This document shows, one piece after another, positions 1 to 7,206 of a stretch of DNA of 40,329 nucleotides. The notes under the pieces are model-generated. The model had not been told where the DNA came from, did not search any database, and saw nothing but the letters and a program-made list of their open reading frames with translations. How positions within the stretch are numbered: position 1 is the stretch's first letter; the number at the start of each line of letters is the position of its first letter. The stretch comes from Sphingomonas sp. (lineage in GTDB: Bacteria > Pseudomonadota > Alphaproteobacteria > Sphingomonadales > Sphingomonadaceae): assembly GCA_017849555.1 (NCBI GenBank), contig JAFIGU010000104.1, positions 1-40,329 of the forward strand. Reading direction: 5' to 3'. The translations under genes and the position numbers were made by a program.

Positions 1-117
1 CTCATCGCCAACGGAAAACCACCCAAAGTCGCCATCACCGCCGTCATGCGAAAACTCCTCGTCCTCGCTAACTCTCTCGTCGCTCAAAACCGGCCATGGA
101 TACCTCGACCCGCTTGA
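1..117 (+). CDS. IS110-family transposase, C-terminal fragment (5' end outside window)
   Basis: Frame 1 is open from the window edge to a TGA at 115-117 and encodes 38 residues containing PPKVAITAVMRKLLVLANSL and ending NRPWIP. This is the characteristic end of IS110/IS116/IS902 (DEDD) transposases, where the stretch VAITAVMRKL is highly conserved. IS110 elements usually lack long terminal inverted repeats, and none is visible here. The gene converges on glpK, about 50 bp away. Whether the rest of the element is intact cannot be seen, so it may be complete upstream or a remnant. Confidence 0.8.
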   Translation, partial: LIANGKPPKVAITAVMRKLLVLANSLVAQNRPWIPRPA

Positions 118-132
118 TCAACATCACAGATG

Positions 133-150
133 CTCCCTTGTGCAAGGGAG
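133..150. repeat. Short palindrome, part of a dispersed CTCCCTT/AAGGGAG repeat
   Basis: Seven base pairs (ctccctt/aagggag) around a gtgc loop lie between the transposase end and the glpK end. The same core recurs at 32119-32231, so it is treated as a dispersed repeat. It could also act as a terminator for the convergent genes, but there is no T tract. Confidence 0.5.
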
Positions 151-168
151 GGGAGAAGCGGGTAGCTC

Positions 169-1629
169 TTAACCCCCCACGACCTTCCGCACCGCTTCCT
201 CCCACCCGGCCAGCCGCCGCTCGCGCACCGCTTCGTCGATTGCGGGCGTAAACGTCTCGCGCTCGCCGCGCATCGCGCGTGCTTCGTGGAGGTCGGCGAA
301 CAACCCGCGCCCCACCGCCGCGAGCATCCCCGCGCCCAGCGCGGTCGTCTCGGCGAAATGCGGGCGTTCGACCGTGACATGGAGCATGTCGGCGAGGTCC
401 TGCGCCATCCAGTCGTTGGCGACCATCCCGCCGTCGATCCTCAGCGCGGTCCAGTCCTGCCCGTCGGCGGCGAAGGCACGTTTGAGGTCGTGCGCCTGAT
501 GCGCCATCGCCTCCAGCGCGGCGCGGACGACATGCGGCTTGCCCGCGGCGAAGGAAAGCCCGCTGATCGCCGCCCGCGCATCGGGTTCCCACCACGGCGC
601 GCCGAGCCCGGAGAGCGCGGGGACGAGATAGACCCCGGCATTGTCCGCCACCGATCGCGCCAGCGCGTCGGTCTCGCGCGCATCGGCGATCAGCCCGAGC
701 GAATCGCGCAGCCATTTGATCAGGCTCCCCGCGACGAACACCGACCCCTCCAGCGCATAATGCCGCTCGCCGCCGATCTGCCACGCGACGGTGGCGAGCA
801 GCCTGTTGTCCGACCGCGGCGGGGTGGTGCCCGCCTGGGTGAGCACGAAGGCGCCGGTGCCGAAGGTCGCCTTGGTATCCCCCGGCGTCAGGCAGGACTG
901 CCCGGCGGTCGCGGCCTGCTGGTCGCCGGCCATGCCGGTGATCGGGATCGAATCGCCGAACAAGGTGGTGCGCCCGACCTCGCGGGCACAATCGACGATC
1001 TCGGGCAAAGCGGCGCGCGGCACGCCGAACAGCGCGATCAATTCGTCGTCCCACCCGCCGTCGAGCGCCATCAACGCGGTGCGGCTGGCGTTGCTCGCGT
1101 CGGTGACATGCACCCCGCCGGTGAGCTTCCACACCAGCCACGATTCGATCGTCCCGATCGCCAGCCGGTCGCCCGCCTCGCGCAGCTGCGGCCATTCGCG
1201 CATCGCCCAGCCGATCTTCGAGCCGGAGAAATAGGGATCGAGCAACAGCCCGGTGCGCGCCTGCACCATCGGCTCGTGCCCGGCATCGCGCAGCGCGCGG
1301 CAGTCTTCGGCGGTGCGGCGATCCTGCCACACGATCGCCGGAGCGAGCGGCTTGCCGGTCTCGCGATCCCAGAAGACGATCGTTTCGCGCTGGTTGGTGA
1401 TGCCGATCGCCGCGACTCGCGAAGGCCCGCCGGCCTGCGCGACCATCGCCCCCGCGACGCTCAGCGTCTTGCGCCAGATCTCGTCGGCATCATGCTCGAC
1501 CCAGCCGGGGCGGGGATAATGCTGAGTCAGCTCGGTCTGTTCGGTGGCGAGGCAGCGGCCGTCAAGCGTCAGCAGCATCGCGCGGGTGGAGGTGGTGCCC
1601 TCGTCGATAACCAGGATCGTTTCGCTCAT
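169..1629 (-). CDS. glpK: Glycerol kinase GlpK
   Basis: ATP-dependent phosphorylation of glycerol to sn-glycerol 3-phosphate in the cytoplasm, the entry step of glycerol catabolism. The 486-residue protein is full length for this FGGY-family enzyme. It starts with the phosphate-binding DEGTTSTRAM (residues about 9-18). It carries the NQRET and IVWQDRRT segments (about 78-105), a GTGAFVLT motif in the middle, and DGGMVANDWMAQDLAD in the C-terminal ATPase lobe. The start is the ATG at 1629; no strong ribosome-binding site precedes it. No glycerol facilitator or glycerol-3-phosphate dehydrogenase gene is visible nearby, so the gene appears to be alone in this window. Confidence 0.95.
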   Translation of the reverse strand: MSETILVIDEGTTSTRAMLLTLDGRCLATEQTELTQHYPRPGWVEHDADEIWRKTLSVAGAMVAQAGGPSRVAAIGITNQRETIVFWDRETGKPLAPAIVWQDRRTAEDCRALRDAGHEPMVQARTGLLLDPYFSGSKIGWAMREWPQLREAGDRLAIGTIESWLVWKLTGGVHVTDASNASRTALMALDGGWDDELIALFGVPRAALPEIVDCAREVGRTTLFGDSIPITGMAGDQQAATAGQSCLTPGDTKATFGTGAFVLTQAGTTPPRSDNRLLATVAWQIGGERHYALEGSVFVAGSLIKWLRDSLGLIADARETDALARSVADNAGVYLVPALSGLGAPWWEPDARAAISGLSFAAGKPHVVRAALEAMAHQAHDLKRAFAADGQDWTALRIDGGMVANDWMAQDLADMLHVTVERPHFAETTALGAGMLAAVGRGLFADLHEARAMRGERETFTPAIDEAVRERRLAGWEEAVRKVVGG

Positions 1630-1691
1630 GAGATGAGGCTAGCGAGGTTCTCGATGGGCGGCAATTCGGGTGGTTTGGTTCTCCAGATCCA

Positions 1692-1800
1692 CCGTCATCC
1701 CGGCCTTGCGCCGGGATCCGTCGTGCCTCACGCGCATTGGCAGGAACCTCTTGCCTCCCGCCTGCCTCCCGATGGACCCCGGCGCAGGGCCGGGGTGACG
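1692..1800. repeat. REPIN-like repeat of about 109 bp (inverted REP pair)
   Basis: Two REP palindromes in inverted orientation bound a spacer: the left arm starts ccgtcatcccggcc and the right arm ends ggccggggtgacg. A second copy of almost the same length, with a related spacer, is at 35722-35830. The same ends flank the GIY-YIG cassette at 10954-11369. It fills the gap between the divergent genes glpK and the permease gene. Confidence 0.8.
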
Positions 1801-1859
1801 AAGGGGAGGCGGGAAAAATCGTGTTTCCGCTGAATATCGATCCGTCCTAGGGTCAGGCC

Positions 1860-3119
1860 ATGGCCAATCGGTTCCCCACGCCGCCCGACAATGCTCCGCC
1901 CGCGCCGCCGGCGGAGGGCGCCTTTGGCCTGCCGCTGACCGCCGACGGGATCGAGGATGCGCGGATCGCGTTGCGCCGCGATCGGCTGCTCGCCGCTTTG
2001 ACCCTGCTCGTCGGCATCGGCGTGGTGATCGGCACGCCGTTCGCGCTCAAGGCAGGGGCGGAATTCTTCCTGCCGACGACGATCGCGCTGGTCGTCGGCA
2101 TCGCGCTGATCCCGATGCTCGAATGGCTCGAACGGCGCCGCATCCCCTCGGCGCTGTCAGCGCTGATCTGCGTCTTGCTGTTCCTCGTCGCGGCGAATGT
2201 GGTGGTGGCGGCGATCGTCTTTCCGGCGATCGACTTCTTCCGCCAATTGCCCAAGCGAATCGGGCGGATCCAGGAAAATCTCGCGCCGCTGCTCGATCTT
2301 TATTCGAGCCTCGAAAAATACGCGAACCGCACCCTGCATCAGATCGCCTCGACCCCGATCCGTCCGACCCCGGCGGCCGCGGCGGTCGCGCCGCCCAATT
2401 CGATTCTCGAGCTGGTCGCGAGCTCGGCGCCGGCGGCGATCATCCAGTTGTTCTACGCGGTGCTGGTGATCTTCTTCTTCCTCTCCGGCTGGCGGCGGCT
2501 GCGCGAACGGGTGATCACCAGCCGGAACAGCTTCGGCGGGGCGATGGCGACCGCGCGGGTGATCCAGGACGTGGTCGATCACGTCTCCTCCTATCTGGGC
2601 ACGATCACCGTGATCAACATCATGCTCGGGCTGGTGGTTGCGGGGCTGTTGCACCTGCTGGGTATGCCGTCTCCGCTGATGTGGGGCGGGATCGTCGCGA
2701 TGCTCAATTACATCCCCTATTTCGGGCCGGTGATCGCCGCGCTGCTGATCGCGATCGGCGCGCTGATGACCTTCGGCGACGTGTGGACCGCGCTCGCCGC
2801 GCCGGGGGTGATGTATGCCTGCCATCTGATCGAGGCGAATGTGCTGACCCCGCTGATCGTCGGGCACCGGCTGACAATCAGCCCGGTGATGATTCTCATC
2901 TCGATCAGCTTCTGGGGCTGGATCTGGGGGACGCCGGGCGCACTTCTTGCGGTGCCGCTGCTCGTCATCATCCAGACGGTGGTGGGCGCGGCGGGCAAGC
3001 CGGACATCGCCGGCTTCCTGTTCGAACACGGCACGCTGATCCGCCAGGAACGCCGCGGCAGGCGTCGCGATGAAAAAGGTTCAACAACCCCTGTTGACAG
3101 CCCCGGGTCACCCGCCTAG
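1860..3119 (+). CDS. AI-2E family transporter (PerM/YdiK-type permease)
   Basis: A 419-residue integral membrane protein of the AI-2E/PerM exporter family. A proline-rich cytoplasmic N-terminus (residues 1-35) is followed by hydrophobic segments near 40-60, 62-80 and 100-125, a soluble loop (about 128-190), and a C-terminal group of membrane segments near 195-370. The latter includes the family's PSPLMWGGIVAMLNYIPYFGP stretch in two adjoining parts and LIVGHRLTISPVMILISI. A basic tail ends the protein. Members have been linked to export of autoinducer-2 and to ion antiport, so the substrate is unknown here. The end of the gene overlaps the probable tRNA-Asp promoter. Confidence 0.85.
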   Translation: MANRFPTPPDNAPPAPPAEGAFGLPLTADGIEDARIALRRDRLLAALTLLVGIGVVIGTPFALKAGAEFFLPTTIALVVGIALIPMLEWLERRRIPSALSALICVLLFLVAANVVVAAIVFPAIDFFRQLPKRIGRIQENLAPLLDLYSSLEKYANRTLHQIASTPIRPTPAAAAVAPPNSILELVASSAPAAIIQLFYAVLVIFFFLSGWRRLRERVITSRNSFGGAMATARVIQDVVDHVSSYLGTITVINIMLGLVVAGLLHLLGMPSPLMWGGIVAMLNYIPYFGPVIAALLIAIGALMTFGDVWTALAAPGVMYACHLIEANVLTPLIVGHRLTISPVMILISISFWGWIWGTPGALLAVPLLVIIQTVVGAAGKPDIAGFLFEHGTLIRQERRGRRRDEKGSTTPVDSPGSPA

Positions 3120-3122
3120 TTG
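3094..3122 (+). promoter_or_regulatory. Probable promoter of tRNA-Asp, overlapping the end of the permease gene
   Basis: A perfect -35 box TTGACA (3094-3099), a 17-bp spacer and TAGTTG (3117-3122) lie about 20 bp upstream of the tRNA. The first three bases of the -10 box are the TAG stop codon of the upstream gene. Confidence 0.55.
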
Positions 3123-3142
3123 GCGCGCCTCACGCTTTCCAA

Positions 3143-3219
<77 letters not shown>

Positions 3220-3244
3220 TTCCCTTTGATCCGGGAAGGCGTTT

Positions 3245-3427
3245 TCAAGCAGCAGAAACAGGATTCACCGGGGCGGGATCGTCGCCGGGTGAACCGGGAT
3301 CGGGCACGTCGACGTCCGGCCCCACCGGATCGATTTCCGGCGGCGGCGGGGCAGGCGGCGCGGGCTGGTCCGGCGGCGGGATGCCCGGCGGTTCGGACGG
3401 CGGCGGGGGTGGTGATGACACGGCCAT
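3245..3427 (-). CDS. Small proline-rich acidic protein of unknown function
   Basis: A 60-residue protein built mainly of Pro, Asp, Gly and Ala, with a PPPPP run near residue 6, PPAPPPP near 24 and a PDVDVPDPGSPGDDP stretch near 37-51. The ATG at 3427 is preceded at good spacing by a strong ribosome-binding site (GAGAGGAG on the minus strand). This argues for real translation despite the low complexity. There is no signal peptide or membrane segment. It lies alone between tRNA-Asp and tRNA-Leu on the opposite strand. I do not recognise a function; similar short Pro/Asp-rich proteins occur in sphingomonads, to my recollection. Confidence 0.6.
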   Translation of the reverse strand: MAVSSPPPPPSEPPGIPPPDQPAPPAPPPPEIDPVGPDVDVPDPGSPGDDPAPVNPVSAA

Positions 3428-3483
3428 GACGGCTCCTCTCACGTGGGGAACGCGGCGGCGGCGATGCGGTTTCCGCGTGCGGC

Positions 3484-3510
3484 TTGCCGAAGCGACCCCG
3501 GCGGTATAGA
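3484..3510 (+). promoter_or_regulatory. Possible promoter of tRNA-Leu
   Basis: TTGCCG (3484-3489) and TATAGA (3505-3510) are separated by 15 bp, with the tRNA starting 25 bp further on. The -10 box is good; the spacer is short. Confidence 0.35.
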
Positions 3511-3535
3511 GGCGCGCACTTCGGCGGTGTCCCAT

Positions 3536-3620
3536 GCGGGCGTGGCGGAACTGGTAGACGCGCCGGATTTAGGTTCCGGTATCGCAAGATGTGGGGGTTC
3601 GAGTCCCTTCGCCCGCACCA
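3536..3620 (+). tRNA. tRNA-Leu (TAG)
   Basis: An 85-nt class II tRNA with encoded CCA. The acceptor GCGGGCG pairs with CGCCCGC. The anticodon stem CCGGA/TCCGG encloses TTTAGGT, giving anticodon TAG. A long variable arm follows, then the T arm GGGGG TTCGAGT CCCTT. A GC-rich hairpin (3624-3642) follows without a T tract. The gene is just upstream of tig and may be cotranscribed with it. Confidence 0.96.
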
Positions 3621-3681
3621 GTCCCCCGCGCGTTTCGCGGGGCGGCACCACCTCATCCGATTTTCTAGACGAAGGCTGACG

Positions 3682-5313
3682 ATGCAGACTGTCGAGACGT
3701 TGAACGAAGGGCTGAAGCGCGCCTACACGCTGACCATCACCGCCAAGGACATCGAGAAGAAGGTCGATGCCGAGCTGAAGCGGGTCGCGCCGCAGATGCG
3801 CATGCCCGGCTTCCGCCCCGGCAAGGTGCCGGCGAATCTGGTGCGCAAGATGCACGGCCCGGCGCTGCTGCAGGATGCGCTCAACACCTCGATCCAGGAA
3901 GGCGTGCAGTCGCTGATCGCCGAGAAGCAGCTGCGCCCCGCGATGCAGCCCTCGGTCGAGCTTAACGACGGCTATGAGCCGGGCAAGGACGCCGAGATCA
4001 AGGTCGCGCTCGAAGTGCTGCCGCAGGTGCCGACCCCGGCGATCGACGGGCTCAAGCTCGAGCGGCTGACCGTGCCGGTCGCCGACGAGGCGGTCGACGA
4101 GCAGCTCAAGAAGTTCGCCGACCAGATGAAGCGCTGGGAAGACGCCAAGCCGACCTACAAGGCGAAGATGGGCGATCAGGTGACCGTCGATTTCGTCGGT
4201 AAGACGATGGACGGTGTGGCGTTCGAGGGCGGCACCGGCACCGATATGGCGATCGAGCTCGGCGCGGGCCGGCTGATCCCGGGCTTCGAGGATCAGGTCG
4301 TCGGCGTGAAGACCGGCGACGAGCGTCAGATCAAGGTCACCTTCCCGGAGGATTATCCGGCGAAGGAATTGGCCGGCAAGGACGCGACCTTCGACCTCAC
4401 CGTCAAGTCGGTGAAGACCGCCGCCGAGAGCCAGATCGACGAGGAACTGGCCAAGAACCTCGGGCTCGAGAGCCTCGAGCAGCTCCGTGGGCTGCTCAAG
4501 GGGCAGATCGAGCAGGAGCATAACGGTCTCACCCGCACCTATATGAAGCGCAAGCTGCTCGATCAGCTCGCTGCGGGCCACGATTTCGAAGTGCCGCCGT
4601 CGATGGTCGAGGCCGAATTCAGCCAGATCTGGCACCAGCTCGAGCATGAAGCGACCCATGAGGCCGATCCCAAGGCCGCGATGGAAGAGCTGGAGAACGA
4701 CCGCGAGGATTATCGCAAGATCGCCGAGCGTCGCGTGCGGCTCGGGCTGCTCCTCTCGGAGATCGGCCAGGCCAACGGCGTCGAGGTAACGCAGCAGGAA
4801 ATGAACCGCCTGATCGCCCAGGCTGCGCAGCAGTATCGCGGCGAGGATCAGCAGCGCTTCATCCAATACGTCCAGCAGGAGCCGATGGCCGCCGCGCAGC
4901 TCCGCGCGCCGCTCTATGAGGACAAGGTCGTCGACTTCCTGTTCGACAAGGCCGAGATCACCGATCGCGAAGCGACCCGCGAGGAGCTGGAAGCCGCGAT
5001 CGAGAGCGACGACGGTTTCGCGACCGGCACGCACAGCCACGATCACGACAACCACAAGCCGCGCAAGAAGGCCGCCGCGAAGAAGGCCGATGCAGGCGAC
5101 GACGCCGCCGAAACGCCGGCGGCGAAGAAGGCGCCGGCCAAGAAGGCCGCGGCAAAGGCTGACGAAGCCCCGGCCGCTGCCGAGGAAGAAGCCAAGCCCG
5201 CCGCCAAGAAGGCGCCGGCCAAGAAGGCTGCCGCCGCCAAGGCCGACGACGCCGAGGCTGCGCCGAAGCCTGCCAAGAAGGCCCCGGCCAAGAAGGCTGC
5301 CGACAAGGCCTGA
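3682..5313 (+). CDS. tig: Trigger factor, ribosome-associated chaperone, with long Lys/Ala-rich tail
   Basis: A ribosome-bound peptidyl-prolyl isomerase and chaperone for nascent chains. Residues 1-110 form the ribosome-binding domain with the signature GFRPGKVP near 38. The FKBP-type domain follows (about 155-240, GDQVTVDFVGKTMDGVAFEG in its first part), then the helical chaperone arms to about 440. The 543 residues exceed the E. coli protein (432) because of a His/Asp linker (HSHDHDNH near 453) and a tail of about 85 residues repeating KKAPAKKAA blocks. The ATG at 3682 starts the conserved MQTVETLNEG. Upstream codons in the same frame run through tRNA-Leu and were rejected. An intrinsic terminator follows directly. 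Confidence 0.95.
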   Translation: MQTVETLNEGLKRAYTLTITAKDIEKKVDAELKRVAPQMRMPGFRPGKVPANLVRKMHGPALLQDALNTSIQEGVQSLIAEKQLRPAMQPSVELNDGYEPGKDAEIKVALEVLPQVPTPAIDGLKLERLTVPVADEAVDEQLKKFADQMKRWEDAKPTYKAKMGDQVTVDFVGKTMDGVAFEGGTGTDMAIELGAGRLIPGFEDQVVGVKTGDERQIKVTFPEDYPAKELAGKDATFDLTVKSVKTAAESQIDEELAKNLGLESLEQLRGLLKGQIEQEHNGLTRTYMKRKLLDQLAAGHDFEVPPSMVEAEFSQIWHQLEHEATHEADPKAAMEELENDREDYRKIAERRVRLGLLLSEIGQANGVEVTQQEMNRLIAQAAQQYRGEDQQRFIQYVQQEPMAAAQLRAPLYEDKVVDFLFDKAEITDREATREELEAAIESDDGFATGTHSHDHDNHKPRKKAAAKKADAGDDAAETPAAKKAPAKKAAAKADEAPAAAEEEAKPAAKKAPAKKAAAAKADDAEAAPKPAKKAPAKKAADKA

Positions 5314-5340
5314 TCGCCGCACGGCAGATTTGGATAAGGA

Positions 5341-5376
5341 ACGGGCGGGGCGTCGCAGGACGACCCCGCCCGTTTC
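5341..5376 (+). terminator. Intrinsic terminator after tig
   Basis: ACGGGCGGGG (5341-5350) pairs with CCCCGCCCGT (5364-5373), with a small internal GTC/GAC pairing, followed by TTT. It lies between tig and the convergent antitoxin gene and may serve both. Confidence 0.7.
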
Positions 5377-5379
5377 GCG

Positions 5380-5664
5380 TCAGGCGACCTTGGCGATGAT
5401 TCGTTCGACGCCTTTCGGATCGGCCTGGATCATTTTCAGCAGCATGGCCGATCCGGCGTCGGGGTTTCGCCGGCCCTGTTCCCAATCACGCAACGTGCCG
5501 ATCGGGAAATGATAGGTCCTGGCGAACGCCGCCTGCGTCAGCGCGGTCGCCTCGCGCACGGCTTTGACGTTCACGGTGGCGACACGACCCCGGCTGTCAT
5601 CACCTTTTGCATAGGCAATGGCGTCTTCCAGCCCGGCTGCGATCTTGTCGAATGCGCTTTTCAT
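5380..5664 (-). CDS. XRE-type antitoxin / transcriptional regulator (NadS/HigA-like)
   Basis: A 94-residue DNA-binding protein. Residues about 33-75 form a Cro/C1 helix-turn-helix, including ALTQAAFARTYHFPIGTLRD and WEQGRRNPD. This pattern is typical of antitoxins encoded downstream of RelE/HigB-type toxins. Its ATG overlaps the toxin stop codon by four bases (ATGA), so the two were translationally coupled. By family analogy it would neutralise the toxin and repress the operon through the palindromes at 6038-6085. With the toxin frame broken, it may now act only as a repressor. Confidence 0.85.
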   Translation of the reverse strand: MKSAFDKIAAGLEDAIAYAKGDDSRGRVATVNVKAVREATALTQAAFARTYHFPIGTLRDWEQGRRNPDAGSAMLLKMIQADPKGVERIIAKVA

Positions 5665-6030
5665 CGTGGGTCCTTCGGTCGATCGTAAGGCTGCTCAGCG
5701 GAGAGACTGGCAGCGAGTGTCTTGGTTAATCCTGCAAGCGCGTTCCGTTCTGCCTTGGTGAGGTTCGCTTTTTCGTTCTTGCCAAATACGGTCAGCAGGA
5801 AGACCGGGATCGTGTCACCGCCGAAATAAGTGACGACACGATAACCACCCGATTTGCCTTGGCCCGGCCTTGCGACCCTCAGCTTACGTGCGCCGCCGCA
5901 GCCCGGCATGATTTCTCCTGCTCCCGGGTCTTCCGCGATCATTCACAACGATTGCTGTCCGTTCGTCATCGTCCAGGCCAGCATCCTTTGCCGCGGCTAT
6001 GAACGCCCTAGTCTCGATGACCGTGTGCAT
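5661..6030 (-). pseudogene. RelE/HigB-type toxin, frameshifted
   Basis: The intact-looking downstream frame (5942-5661, 93 codons) starts in mid-domain with MIAEDPGAGEIMPGCGGARK and has a stop codon directly before its ATG. The missing N-terminus lies in another frame from the ATG at 6030: MHTVIETRAFIAAAKDAGLD, then DDERTAIVV. The two frames join near 5940-5945, where removing one base gives one continuous protein of 122 codons, the usual length for this ribosome-dependent RNase family. The gene is therefore probably inactivated by a one-base insertion, unless this is a sequencing error. Translation from the internal ATG would lack the first beta strand and helices. Confidence 0.8.
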
Positions 6031-6035
6031 GTTTT

Positions 6036-6063
6036 CTTATACGGCATTGCCGTATATAAGCAA
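6036..6063 (-). promoter_or_regulatory. Toxin-antitoxin promoter, possibly leaderless
   Basis: On the minus strand TTGCTT (6063-6058) and TATAAG (6041-6036) are 16 bp apart. The toxin ATG at 6030 is only five bases beyond the -10 box, so transcription could begin at or next to the start codon. The first operator palindrome fills the spacer and overlaps the -10 box, as expected for autorepression. Confidence 0.6.
6038..6056. promoter_or_regulatory. Operator palindrome 1 of the toxin-antitoxin operon
   Basis: The 19-bp sequence tatacggcattgccgtata is a perfect inverted repeat (nine base pairs around one central base) lying between the -35 and -10 boxes. It is the likely binding site of the XRE antitoxin. 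Confidence 0.7.
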
Positions 6064-6068
6064 GAGAA

Positions 6069-6085
6069 ATACGGCATTGCCGCAT
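6069..6085. promoter_or_regulatory. Operator palindrome 2 (imperfect copy)
   Basis: atacggcattgccgcat repeats the core of the first operator with one arm altered. Its centre is 30 bp away, close to three helical turns, which suits two repressor dimers bound on one face. Confidence 0.6.
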
Positions 6086-6163
6086 CAGGTGCGTTTGCAG
6101 CCAGCGGTTGCGGACAGTCCACAAAAGAGTCGAAGCCCCACGCGATCCTGTTATTGGAGCGAA

Positions 6164-7087
6164 ATGACCCCCACGATCGCCGTCCTGTTGCCCTGCTATA
6201 ACGAGGAAGCCGCGATCGTGCAGACGATCGAGAGCTTCCGCGCGGCGCTGCCCGAGGCAATGATCTACGTCTACGACAATAATTCGCGCGACCGGACGAT
6301 CGAGGTGGCGCGTGCCGCCGGGGCGATCGTCCGGTCGGAGCGAATCCAGGGCAAGGGCGCGGTTGTGCGGCGGATGTTCGCCGATGTCGATGCCGACATC
6401 TATGTGATGGCCGACGGCGACGCCACCTATGACGCCGCCTCCGCCCCGGCGCTGGTCGCGCGGATGCTCGACGAGCAGCTCGACATGGTCGTCGGCAGCC
6501 GGGTGGGGGAGGCGACCGAGGCCTATCGCCGCGGCCACCGTTTCGGCAATGCCCTGCTCACCGGCATGCTGACGCGCCTGTTCGGGCGTAGTTTCACCGA
6601 CATTCTCTCGGGTTACCGCGTCTTCTCGCGACGCTTCGTCAAAAGCTTCCCGGTGCTGTCGGCAGGGTTCGAGATCGAGACCGAGATCAGCGTCCACGCG
6701 CTCGAGCTCAAGATGCCGGTCGCCGAGATCGAGACGCCGTATTTTGCGCGGCCCGAGGGATCGACCTCCAAGCTGTCGACCTATCGCGACGGCTGGCGCA
6801 TCCTCAACACGATCATCACGCTCTATCGCATCGAGCGGCCCTTGTGGTTCTTCGGCGCGATCGGCGCATTGCTGCTGGTGGTGGCGCTGATTCTCGCCGC
6901 GCCGCTCGCGGTGACCTATATGCAGACCGGGCTGGTGCCGCGCTTCCCGACCGCGATCCTCGTGACGGGGCTGACAATTCTGGCCGCGCTCAATGGTTTC
7001 GCCGGGCTAATCCTCGATACGGTGGTGCGCGGCCGCCGCGAGATGCGACGGCTTGCCTATCTTTCGCTTACCGCGCCGGGCATTTGA
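6164..7087 (+). CDS. Family 2 glycosyltransferase with C-terminal membrane anchor
   Basis: A 307-residue GT-A glycosyltransferase of the dolichol/undecaprenyl-phosphate type. It shows the nucleotide-binding start TIAVLLPCYNEE (4-15), DNNSRDRT near 40 and the metal-binding DGDATYD near 85. An FTDILSGYRVFSRRF acceptor-loop region lies near 146. Two hydrophobic segments (about 227-250 and 265-290) anchor the C-terminus in the membrane. The ATG at 6164 has a GGAG ribosome-binding site (6156-6159) and begins at the conserved beta strand. A longer frame reaching back over the toxin operators was rejected. It probably passes a sugar to a lipid carrier; the substrate is unknown. The membrane protein downstream is a plausible partner. 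Confidence 0.85.
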   Translation: MTPTIAVLLPCYNEEAAIVQTIESFRAALPEAMIYVYDNNSRDRTIEVARAAGAIVRSERIQGKGAVVRRMFADVDADIYVMADGDATYDAASAPALVARMLDEQLDMVVGSRVGEATEAYRRGHRFGNALLTGMLTRLFGRSFTDILSGYRVFSRRFVKSFPVLSAGFEIETEISVHALELKMPVAEIETPYFARPEGSTSKLSTYRDGWRILNTIITLYRIERPLWFFGAIGALLLVVALILAAPLAVTYMQTGLVPRFPTAILVTGLTILAALNGFAGLILDTVVRGRREMRRLAYLSLTAPGI

Positions 7088-7206
7088 ACCACAGCAACGT
7101 AAATTCCCTTAAAGTTTTTCGGAAAGAGAGTGTGCCGCCATTTCGCCGAAATGGAAAAGCGCTACGGTATCAGGCCTGAAATTCGCTTGATGCCGGGGGG
7201 CATGCA

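Noticed and set aside
3439..5322. Minus-strand open frame opposite tig
   Set aside because: It is the antisense of trigger factor and covers tRNA-Leu.
5661..6030. Programmed ribosomal frameshifting in the toxin gene
   Set aside because: No slippery heptamer or stimulatory structure is apparent at the junction and the family is not known for recoding; a mutation or sequencing error is simpler.
5999..6163. Longer N-terminus for the family 2 glycosyltransferase
   Set aside because: It would run across the toxin-antitoxin promoter and operators; the ATG at 6164 has a GGAG site and starts at the conserved strand.
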